Source: Acidobacteriota bacterium (GTDB lineage: Bacteria > Acidobacteriota > Thermoanaerobaculia > UBA5066). From it: a DNA stretch of 56,014 nt. Below the pieces are notes generated by a model. It made no database searches and was not told the DNA's origin. It saw nothing but the letters and a program-made list of their open reading frames with translations. A program made the position numbers and the translations under genes. The stretch lies in contig PLZI01000076.1 in NCBI GenBank assembly GCA_003152095.1, forward strand, positions 4,352 through 60,365, read 5' to 3'. Below, one piece after another: positions 23,670 through 32,606 of the stretch. Within the stretch, counting starts at the first letter, position 1. Every line of letters starts with the position of its first letter.

Positions 23670-24578
23670 ATGAACGATGTCGGGGTGCCCGCGCCGGCCG
23701 CCGCGCCGCGGCGCAAGGAGCGGTGGTGGCTTCACGTCCTCCTCCTCGTCCTGACACTTGCGACGACAAGCTATGCAGGCGCAGGCTTCGCGATCAACTT
23801 TCGTCCCGCGCTTCTTCGAATGGGGGCGACGCCGGCCGACGTACTTGCCCATCTCGTCGAAGGGGCGTTTTCGTTCTCTCTCCCTCTTCTGGGGATTCTC
23901 GTGGCCCATGAGCTGGGGCATTACCTGGTGTGCCGAAAGTACGGCATCGACGCCTCGCCACCTTACTTCATCCCGTTCCCGTCTCTCGTCGGGACGATGG
24001 GCGCGTTCATCCGCATTCGCGAGCCGATTCGCGACAAGCGCCAGCTGTTCGACATGGCCGTCGCGGGGCCGATCGCGGGATTCGTCGTGGCCGTCCCCCT
24101 TCTCGCGTGGGGCGTCTCGCACTCGCGGGTCAATCCGTCCCCGGCGCTCGGCGACGGCACCGTGATCTTCCAGTACCCGCTGCTCGTCCAGCTCTTCCAG
24201 AAGCTCTTCGTCGGCGCCACGTACACGAGCATCGACGTCATCGAGCATCCTGTCTTCCTCGCCGCGTGGTTCGGCCTCTTCGTGACGGCGATGAATCTGC
24301 TGCCGCTCGGCCAGCTCGACGGCGGGCACACGATCTACGCCGTCTTCGGGCGCTTCCAGCGCGTCATCGCGCTGCCGCTCCTCGTCGTCCTCGCCCTTCT
24401 CGGGCTGAAATGGCCGGGCTGGTGGGTGTGGGTGCTCTTCACGCTCTTCACCGGCTTTCGCCATCCCCCGGTCCTAAACGAGGACGAGCCGCTCGACGAC
24501 CGCCGGAAGCTCGTCGCCGCGGGCGTTCTCCTGATCTTCGTCCTCTGCTTCGCCCCGGTCCCGATCGAGATTCTCTAG
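23670..24578 (+). CDS. Site-2 protease family membrane metalloprotease (M50)
   Basis: The 302-residue polytopic protein has the zinc motif HELGH at residues 80-84, within a membrane helix, and the third metal ligand in NLLPLGQLDGGHT. A PYFIPFPSLVGTMGAFIRI segment after the first motif is typical of the family branch that lacks a PDZ domain. Site-2 proteases cut proteins inside the membrane, often anti-sigma factors or signal-peptide remnants. The substrate is unknown and no sigma or anti-sigma gene is near. It is probably co-transcribed with HU. Confidence 0.88.
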   Translation: MNDVGVPAPAAAPRRKERWWLHVLLLVLTLATTSYAGAGFAINFRPALLRMGATPADVLAHLVEGAFSFSLPLLGILVAHELGHYLVCRKYGIDASPPYFIPFPSLVGTMGAFIRIREPIRDKRQLFDMAVAGPIAGFVVAVPLLAWGVSHSRVNPSPALGDGTVIFQYPLLVQLFQKLFVGATYTSIDVIEHPVFLAAWFGLFVTAMNLLPLGQLDGGHTIYAVFGRFQRVIALPLLVVLALLGLKWPGWWVWVLFTLFTGFRHPPVLNEDEPLDDRRKLVAAGVLLIFVLCFAPVPIEIL

Positions 24579-24600
24579 CCGCGAGGTGCCGTGGCGCTCG

Positions 24601-26166
24601 TCAAGGAGTGGTCCGCTTCCGTCGAAGCCCGCCCAGCACCTCGTCCACCTCCGGCGCTCCGAGGAGCTTCGCGAAGGCGAGGAAAGCAACCGTGCCGAGC
24701 GCCGCCACGGCCCCGACCCAACCCATCCGGAGCGGGAGCGTCCAGATCATCCGGTACGGCACGAGCTTCGCCGCGACGGTCCACACGACCGCGCCCATCG
24801 CGAGGCTCGCAAGAACGAGCCGGAAGAGCGACGCGAGGATCGCGCGGCCGCCCATCCCACCGAGCCTCTGACGGAGGAGGACGAGGAGGATCAGGAAGTT
24901 GATCCAGAACCCGGCAGCTGTGGCGAGGGCGACACCCGCGTGCTGCATGGGGCCGGCCAGCGCGACGCAGAGGATCCAGAACGCGGCGAGGTCGAACGTG
25001 GCGACGAGGACGGGTGTTCGGGTGTCGTGGAGCGCGTAGAACGCCTGCGTGAGGATCTTCACGCCCGCCGCCGCGAAGAGCCCGAGCGCGAAGAAGCCGA
25101 CCGCGAGCGCCGTCTTGTCCACGTCCGCCGTCCCGAAACGCCCGCGGCGGAAGACGACGTCGATCAGCGGCGTCGCGAGCAGGATGAGCCCCACCGTCGA
25201 CGGAATGGTGATGAAGCCGATGAGCCGGAGCGCGAACGCGATCGTGCCGCGGTACGCCGTCCGGTCCGTCTCGAGCGCCTGATCCGACAGCGACGGCAGG
25301 ATCGCCCGCGTGATCGAGACGACGAACCCGCCGAGGACGAAGTCCGTGACGCGCCACGCGCAGAAGTTGTACGTCACGAACGCGTCGCCGAGCGCCGCCA
25401 GCGTGCGGGTCGACACGAGAAACGAGAGCTGCCCCACGCCATAGCCGTAGAGGCGCGGCGCGATCTGGAGCGTCGTCCGCTTCACCTCCGCGTCGCGGAA
25501 AGGCGAGCCCGAAAACCGCAGGCCGAGGCGCCGCACGGCCGGCCCCTGGAGCGCCACCTGGAGGCCGCCTCCGATGAGCACGCCCACCGTAAGCGCCGCG
25601 ACCGGCGACACGCCCGCGGGCGCGAGGGCCCACGCGGCCGCGACGATCGCGAGGTTCCATGCGATGGGGGTCGCCGCCGAGAGCTGGAAGAAGCCCTTGG
25701 AGTTCAGGAAGGCCTCGAGCAGGGCGGCCACGGAGACGAGCAGAACGTACGGGAACATCCAGCGCGTCAGGCGCACGGTCAGCTCGAACTTTCCGGGCGT
25801 CGCCTTGAAGCCGTTCGCGAAGAGCGCGACGAGAGGCCCCGCGAAGATGATCCCGAACACCACGATCCCCACGAGGACGCAGACGAGCAGGACGAGAACG
25901 CGGCCGGCGTAGACGCCCTCCTCGCCCGGCCGCTCCCGCTCGACCTTCTTGGCCATCGGGACGAACGCCCCCGGCAGGCCGCCCTCTCCTACGATCGCCC
26001 GGAACGTGTTCGGGATGCGAAGCGCCGTGTAAAAGGCGTCCGACAGGGCCGAGGCCCCGAGGAACCGCGCGATCGTCGCGTCGCGCAGGACCCCGGCCAC
26101 CCGGGAGACGGCCGTCCACGCGGTGATGCCCCAAGTCGACCGGACCAGCTTCCGCGTTTCGCTCAA
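24601..26166 (-). CDS. murJ: Lipid II flippase MurJ
   Basis: The 521-residue protein has about 14 hydrophobic segments and the MurJ/MviN signatures: SRVAGVLRDATIARFLGASALSDAF split by short turns, RIPNTFRAIVGEGGLPGAFVP, and LTRWMFPY. It moves undecaprenyl-linked peptidoglycan precursor across the inner membrane. The start is TTG at 26166. A TACAAT box sits nine bases upstream on the same strand. The gene converges with the protease gene with about 20 bases between stops. Confidence 0.93.
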   Translation of the reverse strand: MSETRKLVRSTWGITAWTAVSRVAGVLRDATIARFLGASALSDAFYTALRIPNTFRAIVGEGGLPGAFVPMAKKVERERPGEEGVYAGRVLVLLVCVLVGIVVFGIIFAGPLVALFANGFKATPGKFELTVRLTRWMFPYVLLVSVAALLEAFLNSKGFFQLSAATPIAWNLAIVAAAWALAPAGVSPVAALTVGVLIGGGLQVALQGPAVRRLGLRFSGSPFRDAEVKRTTLQIAPRLYGYGVGQLSFLVSTRTLAALGDAFVTYNFCAWRVTDFVLGGFVVSITRAILPSLSDQALETDRTAYRGTIAFALRLIGFITIPSTVGLILLATPLIDVVFRRGRFGTADVDKTALAVGFFALGLFAAAGVKILTQAFYALHDTRTPVLVATFDLAAFWILCVALAGPMQHAGVALATAAGFWINFLILLVLLRQRLGGMGGRAILASLFRLVLASLAMGAVVWTVAAKLVPYRMIWTLPLRMGWVGAVAALGTVAFLAFAKLLGAPEVDEVLGGLRRKRTTP

Positions 26167-26175
26167 ACCGGACCG

Positions 26176-26181
26176 ATTGTA
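26176..26181 (-). promoter_or_regulatory. -10-like box of murJ
   Basis: TACAAT on the minus strand lies nine bases before the TTG start of murJ. It overlaps a TAGGAT box on the plus strand (26180-26185) that could serve the divergent ssb gene. Confidence 0.4.
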
Positions 26182-26207
26182 GGATCCAGGACGATCGGAG
26201 GACGGAC

Positions 26208-26639
26208 ATGGCTGGATCCGTGAACAAGGTGATCCTCATCGGCCACCTCGGGGCCGACCCGGAGATGCGCGCCACCACGGGCGGCGTGCCCATCGCGCGC
26301 CTGCGCATCGCCACGACGGAAACGTGGAACGACCGCGCCAGCGGGCAGAAGCAGGAGAAGACCGAATGGCACACGGTCATCGCGTTCGACAAGCTCGCGA
26401 GCATCTGCGAGCGGTACTTGTCGAAGGGGCGCCTCGTCTATATCGAGGGCGCGCTCCAGACGCGCACGTGGGACGACAAGGAGTCGGGCCAGAAGCGCTA
26501 CGCCACCGAGATCAAGGCGCGCGACATGAAGATGCTCGGCGGGCGCCCCGATGGGGCCGCTGGCGCGGCCGGCGCTTCGACTCCGCCCGGACCTGATTCC
26601 TCGGCGGGCGGGGATGCCGACGACGACGTGCCGTTCTAG
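26208..26639 (+). CDS. ssb: Single-stranded DNA-binding protein
   Basis: The 143-residue protein has a single OB-fold domain (SVNKVILIGHLGADPEMR, TEWHTVIAFDKLASICERYLSKG, VYIEGALQTRTW) and a flexible glycine-, alanine- and proline-rich linker. It ends in the acidic tip DDDVPF that recruits partner proteins. A GGAGG site precedes the ATG. The stop codon overlaps that of the convergent nagZ-like gene by four bases. The role is coating of single-stranded DNA in replication and repair. Confidence 0.95.
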   Translation: MAGSVNKVILIGHLGADPEMRATTGGVPIARLRIATTETWNDRASGQKQEKTEWHTVIAFDKLASICERYLSKGRLVYIEGALQTRTWDDKESGQKRYATEIKARDMKMLGGRPDGAAGAAGASTPPGPDSSAGGDADDDVPF

Positions 26640-27703
26640 AAAAATCCGAAATCTCTGTCTTCTCTCCTAGGCCTCGGCTTACTGAGGAGCTCGCTGAAGG
26701 CCGAAGCTTCTTCTGACAGCTTTTGCCACACCGCCTCGTCGAACCGCGGACGCGGCGCGTCCGCGACGCGGCGGCGAAGCGCTGCGAAGCGGGTGGCGCG
26801 CGCCGGGTCCTCGCCCAGAGCGGCGACCCGCGATACGCACTCCTCCCACGCATCGCTCCGACCCGAGACGATGAGCGCGTCGCAGCCCGCGCGCGCGGCG
26901 CGCTCCGCGCGATCCGGCAATGCTCCGTCGAGGGCGCCCTTCACGAGGTCGTCGGCAAACGCCACGCCCTCGAAGCGCACCGGCCCGCGCAGCACGCCGA
27001 GGAGCTTCGGCGAGAGCGACGCCGGCGTGTCGTCGCCCGTGAAGCCCGGGTACGCCGCGTGCCCCACGACGACGCCGTCCGCGCCCCGGGCGAGCTTCGT
27101 GAAGGGGGCGACGTCGGTGACCATGAGGTCCACGTCGTGCGCGTCGACGACCGGCCGCGTGAGGCGCGTGTCCGCGCTCGCGCGCCCGAGCCCCGGGAAA
27201 TGTTTCAGCGCGGTCGCGAGGCCCGCACGGGCAAGGCCGTGCAGGAACATCATGCCCGACAGAACGACGTCCTCGGCGTGAAAGCCGAAGCAACGCCCTT
27301 CGAGGACGACGGCGCCCGTGCCCGGCTGCGCGAGGTCGAGGACCGGCGCGAGATCCACGTCGAAGCCGAGCAGCCGCGTCGCACGTCCCATCAAGTACGC
27401 GTTCTCGTGCACGCGGTCCGTGCCGGCCGCCGCGCACGCGGCGGCCGAGCGGGACGGCGTCCCGAGGAGCGGGCCGATCGGATCCTCGCTGCCGCCTTCC
27501 TGGGAGACGAAGAGGAGAGGCGCGGGAGAAAAAAGCCCTCTCGACACCTCCAGCAGCGAAGCGCTCTGCGACGGTGTTTGAAGATTTTGCTTAGAAAGGA
27601 GAATGCCGAAGGGCCGAAGCGCGACGAGCAAGAGGCGCTCTGAATCCGAGAGCTGGGAGCCGCTCAGACCGAACACGAAACGCGAGGCCGTTGACTCAGC
27701 CAC
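26636..27703 (-). CDS. Glycoside hydrolase family 3 protein (NagZ-like beta-N-acetylhexosaminidase)
   Basis: The 355-residue protein keeps the NagZ core: FVSQEGG, FDVDLAPVLDL, the KHFPGLGRASADTRL segment with the flexible catalytic loop, and FADDLVKGAL with the nucleophile aspartate. In NagZ the consensus is KHFPGHG; here the second histidine is replaced by leucine, a notable change. The catalytic acid-base histidine normally follows in a D-S/T-H triplet, where this protein has DTR. The enzyme class removes GlcNAc from peptidoglycan fragments; activity here is uncertain. Start is GTG. AT-rich patches encode SKQNLQTPSQSASL near the N-terminus. Confidence 0.8.
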   Translation of the reverse strand: MAESTASRFVFGLSGSQLSDSERLLLVALRPFGILLSKQNLQTPSQSASLLEVSRGLFSPAPLLFVSQEGGSEDPIGPLLGTPSRSAAACAAAGTDRVHENAYLMGRATRLLGFDVDLAPVLDLAQPGTGAVVLEGRCFGFHAEDVVLSGMMFLHGLARAGLATALKHFPGLGRASADTRLTRPVVDAHDVDLMVTDVAPFTKLARGADGVVVGHAAYPGFTGDDTPASLSPKLLGVLRGPVRFEGVAFADDLVKGALDGALPDRAERAARAGCDALIVSGRSDAWEECVSRVAALGEDPARATRFAALRRRVADAPRPRFDEAVWQKLSEEASAFSELLSKPRPRREDRDFGFF

Positions 27704-27814
27704 GCCCCTCTTCCCCTTCTAAGAAAATCTTCTCTTCATTCTCTTCCTCTTCTAAGCAAATCTTTCTTTTCTTCTCTTCTCTTTTTCCGAAGCAAAAGTT
27801 TCTTTCTCTTCTCT
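27704..27814. repeat. AT-rich polypyrimidine gap with degenerate repeats
   Basis: The 111 bases between nagZ-like and mutS genes are almost pure C and T on the plus strand, in sharp contrast with the surroundings. Three degenerate copies of a unit of about 35 bases can be seen, starting TTCTAAGAAAATCTTC (27717), TTCTAAGCAAATCTTT (27750) and CCGAAGCAAAAGTTTC (27786). Related words recur inside coding genes elsewhere in the window. No promoter or terminator is evident. Confidence 0.5.
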
Positions 27815-30442
27815 TCATTCCTCCCCCCGCAGCCGATGCTGGAGCGAGGCGAGGAGCTGGAGCGCCGCCAGCGGGGTGAGGTGGTCGACGTCGACGCGTC
27901 CGATCGCGTCGAGGACAAGCTCGCCCTGGCCTCGGAAGAGGTCGAGCTGCGCCTCCTTCTGGGGCGGCTCTCCCGCGTGCTCGGCAAGCCGGGGGCGCCC
28001 GCCGACGTCCATCTGCTGGCGCTCGAGATTGCCGAGAATCTCGCGCGCCCGCGCGAGTACCGCCTCGGGGATTCCCGCGAGGCGCGCCACCTGCACGCCA
28101 TACGAGCGATCGGCCGTCCCATCCGCGACCTTCCGCAGGAAGACGACCTCGCCGTTCCACTCCTTGGCGGTCATCGTGCGGTTTTTCACGTCCGGCTTCA
28201 CGAGCGCCATCTCCGTCAGCTCGTGATAGTGCGTCGCGAACAGGACGCGCCGAAGCCCCTGGTCGTGCAGGTGCTCGGCGATCGCCCACGCGAGCGAAAG
28301 CCCGTCGAACGTGGACGTGCCGCGTCCGATCTCGTCGAGGATGACGAGGCTGTGCACCGTCGCGTGCCTGAGGATGTGCGCCGTTTCGGCCATCTCCACC
28401 AGGAAGGTCGACTCGCCGCGCACGAGCGAGTCCGAGGCGCCGACGCGCGTGAAGATTCGGTCCGTGAGGCCGATCGTGGCCGACGCCGCGGGGACGAAGG
28501 AGCCGGCGTGCGCGAGGAGCACGAGGAGCGCGTTCTGCCTCAGGTACGTCGACTTGCCGCCCATGTTCGGGCCGGTCAGGACCACGAGATGCTCGCCTTC
28601 CCCTCCGAGCGCCGCGTCGTTTGGTACGAAGGCCTCGCGCGGGCGCAGGGCCTCGACCACGGGATGGCGGCCGCCTTCGACGAAGAGGACGGGCTCCTCC
28701 ACGATGCGCGGCCGCACCCAGCCCCCGGCCCGCGCCGTGCGCGCGAGCGACACGAGCGCGTCGAGGAGACCGAGGCGAGCGGACGCCGCGAGAATGCGCG
28801 ACGACGACGCCACGACCTCCGCCACGAGCGCGAGGAAGAGCTCCTGTTCGCGGGCGGCGAGGCGCGCGTCCGCCGAGCGGAGCTTCTCGTCCACTTCCAC
28901 GAGCTCGGGCGTCGCGTAGCGCTCGACGTTCGCGAGCGTCTGCCGCTTGAGCGCGTCCTCCGGAATGCGCGCCCGCGCCGAGCCGGGCACCTCGAAGACA
29001 TGGCCGAAGACCTGGTTGAACTTCACGCGCAGCGTCGGGATGCCGCGCGCGGCGCGCTCGGCGGCCTCGACGCGCGCGAGAATCGTGGCGGACTCGCGGC
29101 GCAGGGTGCGTCCCTCGTCTACGTCGGCATCCACCCCGTCGCGGAAAATCCCCCCGTCCTTCGCATTCGGCGGCGGCTCGGACACGACGCGCGCGGCGAT
29201 CGACTCGCCGAGCGCGAACGGCACGCCTTCCACCGACGCTTCGCCGCCCGGCGCGAGAACGGCGGCGTGCGCCGGAGCGAGGCCGGCGGCGAGACGGCCG
29301 GCCCGCACGAGGCCGCCGGCGAGGGTGGCCACGTCGCGCGGCGAACCAGCACCGACCGCAAGGCGCGCGAGAAGGCGCGGCAGATCGGGGATCTCACGGA
29401 AGGAGGACGCGATGTTCTCGAGGCCCGCCGCGTCCTCCTGCAGCTCCTCGACGGCGTCGAGGCGCGCCTCGATGTCGGCGCGGCGGCCGAGCGGCCGCTC
29501 GAGGAGCCGGCGGAGGATGCGCGCGCCGAACGAGGTGCCTGTGCGGTCGAGAAGCGAGAAGAGAGTCCCCTTCGGGCCGCCGTCGCGCGCCGAGCGGAAC
29601 AGTTCGAGGTGCCCGGCGGTCACCGCGTCGACGACGAGCCCGTCGTCGGGCGCCTCGGAACGCAGCGAGCGCACGTGATCGCAGTCGGCACGCTGCGTGG
29701 CGCGCGCGTAGGACAGGAGCGCCGCCGCCGCGTCGGCGGCCGGCCCCGGACCGGTCAGGCCGAACGGTTCGAGCGTCGCGGTGCGGAAGTGCCGCTTCAG
29801 AAAGTCCACGGCCCCGGCCCCGCGCGGCGCGTCGTCCCGGAGCAGGGAGAGCGCGGGCGCCTCGGCGCCCGTCGACGCGAGCGACGCGACGAGCGGCTCG
29901 GCGGCGGGCCGGTCGGACGGGAAGACGACGAGCTCCCGAGGCATGCGGCGCAGCAGCCACTCGACGAGAGCCGCCCTCTCGGGCAGCTTCACGACCGCGA
30001 AATCGCCCGTGGAGAGATCGAGAGTCGAAACGGCCGCGCCGTCGCCATGCCAGGTCACCGCCGCCATCTCGTTCGGCCGCCGCGCGTCGAGGCGCTCCGG
30101 ATCCACGATCGTCCCGGGCGTGACGATTCGGACGATCTTCCGCGAGACGAGGGCGCGGCCCTTGGCCGGAGCTTCCGTCTGCTCGCTGATCGCGACCTTT
30201 CTCCCCGACGCGACGAGCCGCGCGAGATACGGCTCGAGCGCGTGCTGCGGGATACCGCACATCGGAGCCTCGACGTCGCTGTCCCTGTGGCGAGCGGTCA
30301 GGACGAGGCCGAGGAGAGGTGCCGCGTAAGCGGCGTCCTCGAAGAACATCTCGTAGAAGTCTCCGAGGCGGTAAAGAAGGAGGGCGTCTCCCGCCTCCCG
30401 CTTGAGAGCCCAGTACTGCTCGAGCATGGGCGTCGCGCGCAT
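27815..30442 (-). CDS. mutS: DNA mismatch repair protein MutS
   Basis: The 875-residue protein is complete: mismatch-binding domain with the phenylalanine wedge in YRLGDFYEMFFEDA near residue 28, the lever and clamp domains, Walker A GPNMGGKSTYLRQ, Walker B DEIGRGTSTFDG and the C-terminal dimerisation helix (LTPLAALQLLASLQ). It recognises mispairs and small loops. No mutL lies in the window. It is divergent from tsaB, and the two share a palindromic -10 region. Confidence 0.96.
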   Translation of the reverse strand: MRATPMLEQYWALKREAGDALLLYRLGDFYEMFFEDAAYAAPLLGLVLTARHRDSDVEAPMCGIPQHALEPYLARLVASGRKVAISEQTEAPAKGRALVSRKIVRIVTPGTIVDPERLDARRPNEMAAVTWHGDGAAVSTLDLSTGDFAVVKLPERAALVEWLLRRMPRELVVFPSDRPAAEPLVASLASTGAEAPALSLLRDDAPRGAGAVDFLKRHFRTATLEPFGLTGPGPAADAAAALLSYARATQRADCDHVRSLRSEAPDDGLVVDAVTAGHLELFRSARDGGPKGTLFSLLDRTGTSFGARILRRLLERPLGRRADIEARLDAVEELQEDAAGLENIASSFREIPDLPRLLARLAVGAGSPRDVATLAGGLVRAGRLAAGLAPAHAAVLAPGGEASVEGVPFALGESIAARVVSEPPPNAKDGGIFRDGVDADVDEGRTLRRESATILARVEAAERAARGIPTLRVKFNQVFGHVFEVPGSARARIPEDALKRQTLANVERYATPELVEVDEKLRSADARLAAREQELFLALVAEVVASSSRILAASARLGLLDALVSLARTARAGGWVRPRIVEEPVLFVEGGRHPVVEALRPREAFVPNDAALGGEGEHLVVLTGPNMGGKSTYLRQNALLVLLAHAGSFVPAASATIGLTDRIFTRVGASDSLVRGESTFLVEMAETAHILRHATVHSLVILDEIGRGTSTFDGLSLAWAIAEHLHDQGLRRVLFATHYHELTEMALVKPDVKNRTMTAKEWNGEVVFLRKVADGTADRSYGVQVARLAGIPEAVLARAREILGNLERQQMDVGGRPRLAEHAGEPPQKEAQLDLFRGQGELVLDAIGRVDVDHLTPLAALQLLASLQHRLRGEE

Positions 30443-30454
30443 GTGGAGGCGGGG

Positions 30455-30464
30455 ATGCTAGCAT
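30455..30464. promoter_or_regulatory. Palindromic -10 shared by mutS and tsaB
   Basis: ATGCTAGCAT is a perfect ten-base palindrome that reads as an extended -10 (TGC-TAGCAT-like) on both strands. It is 12 bases from the mutS start on one side and 16 from the tsaB start on the other. Only 38 bases separate the two start codons. Confidence 0.4.
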
Positions 30465-30480
30465 CGCCGGGAGGCGGCGG

Positions 30481-31083
30481 ATGCTCATCCTTTCGCTCGA
30501 CACGGCCTCGCCTTTCCCGTCTCTGGCGATCGGAGGCGGTGACGGCCCCGAAAGGATCCGGCCCCTTCCTCCGAACGCTGCCGAAAGCCTTCCGATCGCG
30601 CTCAGGGCTCTCCTCGCCGACGCCGGCCAGACGGTCCGCGATCTCGGCCGCGTCGCCGTATTGTCGGGCCCCGGCTCCTTCACGGGGCTCCGCGCGGGGC
30701 TCGCGTTCGCGCGCGGCCTCGCGAGGGGGCGCGGCATTCCGCTCGTCCTCGTCCCCACGTTCGCGGCAGCGCACGAGGCCGTGCCGGAACCCGCGGACGC
30801 CCTCTTCGTCCTCGACGCCGGCCGCGGCGACGTGCATGCGGCCCTGCGCACGAAAGGCACCCTTGCGGATGCCGATCTTCCGCGCCCCAGGCCGGACGTC
30901 GAAGCCGGCGCTAGGACCCGCGGGATTCCCGTCGTGGACCTCGGCCGGGAGGCCCTGCCACTCGCGGCCGCCGCCACGCGGATCGCCGCTCGGGACGAGA
31001 CCGGCGCACGCGCCGTGGTCTACGGAAGGCCGAGTGCCGCCGAGGAAAAGAGGGCTCATCTGGAGGCCCTGGAGGCTCCGTGA
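30481..31083 (+). CDS. tsaB: tRNA threonylcarbamoyladenosine biosynthesis protein TsaB
   Basis: The 200-residue protein has the actin-like ASKHA N-terminus MLILSLDTASPFPSLAI and the TsaB signature SGPGSFTGLRAGLAFARGLA. TsaB is the non-catalytic partner of TsaD in making t6A37 in tRNAs that read ANN codons. A GGGAGG site lies before the ATG. The rimI-like gene follows with a GTGA overlap, the order found in many bacteria. TsaD is not in the window. Confidence 0.9.
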   Translation: MLILSLDTASPFPSLAIGGGDGPERIRPLPPNAAESLPIALRALLADAGQTVRDLGRVAVLSGPGSFTGLRAGLAFARGLARGRGIPLVLVPTFAAAHEAVPEPADALFVLDAGRGDVHAALRTKGTLADADLPRPRPDVEAGARTRGIPVVDLGREALPLAAAATRIAARDETGARAVVYGRPSAAEEKRAHLEALEAP

Positions 31084-31586
31084 GCGCCCTCCCAGAGCCC
31101 TTCACGCTGCGAGACGCGCGCCATGCCGACCTCGACGGGATCGCCAGCCTCGAGCGCCTCTCGTTTCCGGTACCCTGGAAGCCGGATTATTTCGAGGTGG
31201 AGATTGGGGCTCCCTGGCGCTTCAACCGCGTGGCCCTCTTTGGCGGCACTCTCACCGGCTACGTCTTCTGCGCGTTCGCGGGGGGTGAGGTTCACGTGAA
31301 CAAGATCGCCGTCGGACCGGCCTTTCGCCGTCAGGGCGTCGCTTCAGCGCTCATGGACGAGGTCCTTGCCTTCTCGACCCGCGTGAATGCCGAGGAGATC
31401 TACCTCGAGGTGCGGATCTCGAATCAGCCGGCGAAGGCGTTTTACGCGGGGCTCGGCTTCGCCGAAGCCGGGCGCAGAGGGCGGTACTACCTCGACGGCG
31501 AGGACGCTCTTGTGATGGTCCGAAAGCTGGCGGGGCCGCGTCGTCTTGACGGGCCCCCGGCGATGAAGGGAGACTCCGGTCGCTGA
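31080..31586 (+). CDS. rimI: Ribosomal protein N-acetyltransferase RimI-like (GNAT)
   Basis: The 168-residue protein is a GNAT acetyltransferase: LRDARHADLDGIASLE, the acetyl-CoA loop VGPAFRRQGVASALMDEV, and YLEVRISNQPAKAFYAGLGF. The EVRISNQPA-x-x-FY signature and the GTGA overlap with tsaB support RimI, which acetylates the N-terminal alanine of ribosomal protein S18 in Escherichia coli. The tail of about 20 residues after RKLAGPRR is longer than usual. Confidence 0.87.
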   Translation: MSALPEPFTLRDARHADLDGIASLERLSFPVPWKPDYFEVEIGAPWRFNRVALFGGTLTGYVFCAFAGGEVHVNKIAVGPAFRRQGVASALMDEVLAFSTRVNAEEIYLEVRISNQPAKAFYAGLGFAEAGRRGRYYLDGEDALVMVRKLAGPRRLDGPPAMKGDSGR

Positions 31587-31611
31587 CCAATTTCACCAGG
31601 AGGAGGTGGCG

Positions 31612-31848
31612 ATGCAGACCTTGACGGAGGAGTTCAAGCACGAGCTCGAGAGCCAGAATGAGGAGTTCCGTTCTCTTCTGCGGGATCATCACGATCACGA
31701 GAAGCGGCTCGCCGAGCTCGCCTCCAAGACATTTCTTTCCACGGACGAGGAGATCGAGGAGAAGCGCCTGAAGAAACACAAGTTGCACCTGAAGGACCGG
31801 ATGGAAGAGATCGTGCGCGAACACCGCGCTCGCGTCTCGGCCCACTAG
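31612..31848 (+). CDS. YdcH-like (DUF465) small helical protein
   Basis: The 78-residue product is a charged helical hairpin: HELESQNEEFRSLLRDHHDHEKRL, a turn, then EEIEEKRLKKHKLHLKDRMEEI. This is the DUF465/YdcH pattern with its conserved KK-x-K-L-x-L-KD segment. A strong AGGAGG site five bases before ATG 31612 fixes the start, although GTG 31606 is in frame. Function unknown in the family. It lies between rimI and pssA. Confidence 0.8.
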   Translation: MQTLTEEFKHELESQNEEFRSLLRDHHDHEKRLAELASKTFLSTDEEIEEKRLKKHKLHLKDRMEEIVREHRARVSAH

Positions 31849-31856
31849 GCCCGCCC

Positions 31857-32606
31857 TTGGCCGAGGCCCCTCCTTCGCCGCGACGCGGCGTGCGCCGGGG
31901 GGTGTATGTGCTGCCCGCTGTCTTCACGGCGGGAAACATCCTCTGCGGGTATCTCTCGCTCGATGCTTCCGCGCAGGGTGCCTTCGAATACGCCGCGAAG
32001 CTCATCTTCCTCGCGGCCATCCTGGATGGGTTGGACGGGCGCATCGCCCGCTGGACGAGCACCACGTCGGCGTTCGGCGAACAGCTCGACTCCCTCGCGG
32101 ACATCGTAAGCTTCGGCGTCGCGCCCGCCTTCCTCGTCTACCGCTGGGGGCTCACGGACTTCGGCCGCGCGGGGCTCGTCGTCTCCTTCCTGTTCGTCGT
32201 GTGCGGGGCGTCGCGCCTCGCGCGCTTTAACGTGCAGGTCCATGTCGTGGACAAGCGCTGGTTCGTCGGCCTCCCGATCCCTTCGGCGGCCGGCGCGCTC
32301 TGCGGGCTGATCTGGGCCGTCCCGGCCTCCGCCCTCACGGACACGCTCCGCGCCGTCTTCCTCGGCGTCACGGCCGTCCTCGCATTCCTCATGGTCTCGA
32401 CGTTCCGGTACCGGTCGTTCAAGGACGTCGACGCGAAATCGCGTCGCGGACGGCTCTATTTCCTGCTCTTTGCCGCAATCCTCGGGCTGATCTGGTGGCT
32501 CCGCCAGTACGCTCTCGCGGGCCTGCTCGTGACGTACGCCGCCTCGGCGCCCCTCGCGCGGCTCGCCGGACTCTTCCGCGGGCGCCCGAAAGGCGCGGCC
32601 GTGTGA
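31857..32606 (+). CDS. pssA: CDP-diacylglycerol-serine O-phosphatidyltransferase
   Basis: The 249-residue membrane protein has the CDP-alcohol phosphotransferase motif (DGLDGRIAR, then G-x3-D-x3-D in FGEQLDSLAD) placed after the first helices, with VLPAVFTAGNILCGYLSL and GLPIPSAAG, which are typical of PssA type II. It makes phosphatidylserine, the precursor of phosphatidylethanolamine. The likely start is TTG 31857; a later GTG is possible. The next gene overlaps its stop as GTGA. A decarboxylase (psd) is not in the window. Confidence 0.88.
   Translation: MAEAPPSPRRGVRRGVYVLPAVFTAGNILCGYLSLDASAQGAFEYAAKLIFLAAILDGLDGRIARWTSTTSAFGEQLDSLADIVSFGVAPAFLVYRWGLTDFGRAGLVVSFLFVVCGASRLARFNVQVHVVDKRWFVGLPIPSAAGALCGLIWAVPASALTDTLRAVFLGVTAVLAFLMVSTFRYRSFKDVDAKSRRGRLYFLLFAAILGLIWWLRQYALAGLLVTYAASAPLARLAGLFRGRPKGAAV

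Noticed and set aside
27836-31288. A 1150-codon frame opposite mutS and across tsaB
   Set aside because: Same reason: it mirrors the mutS codons and has no recognisable domain.
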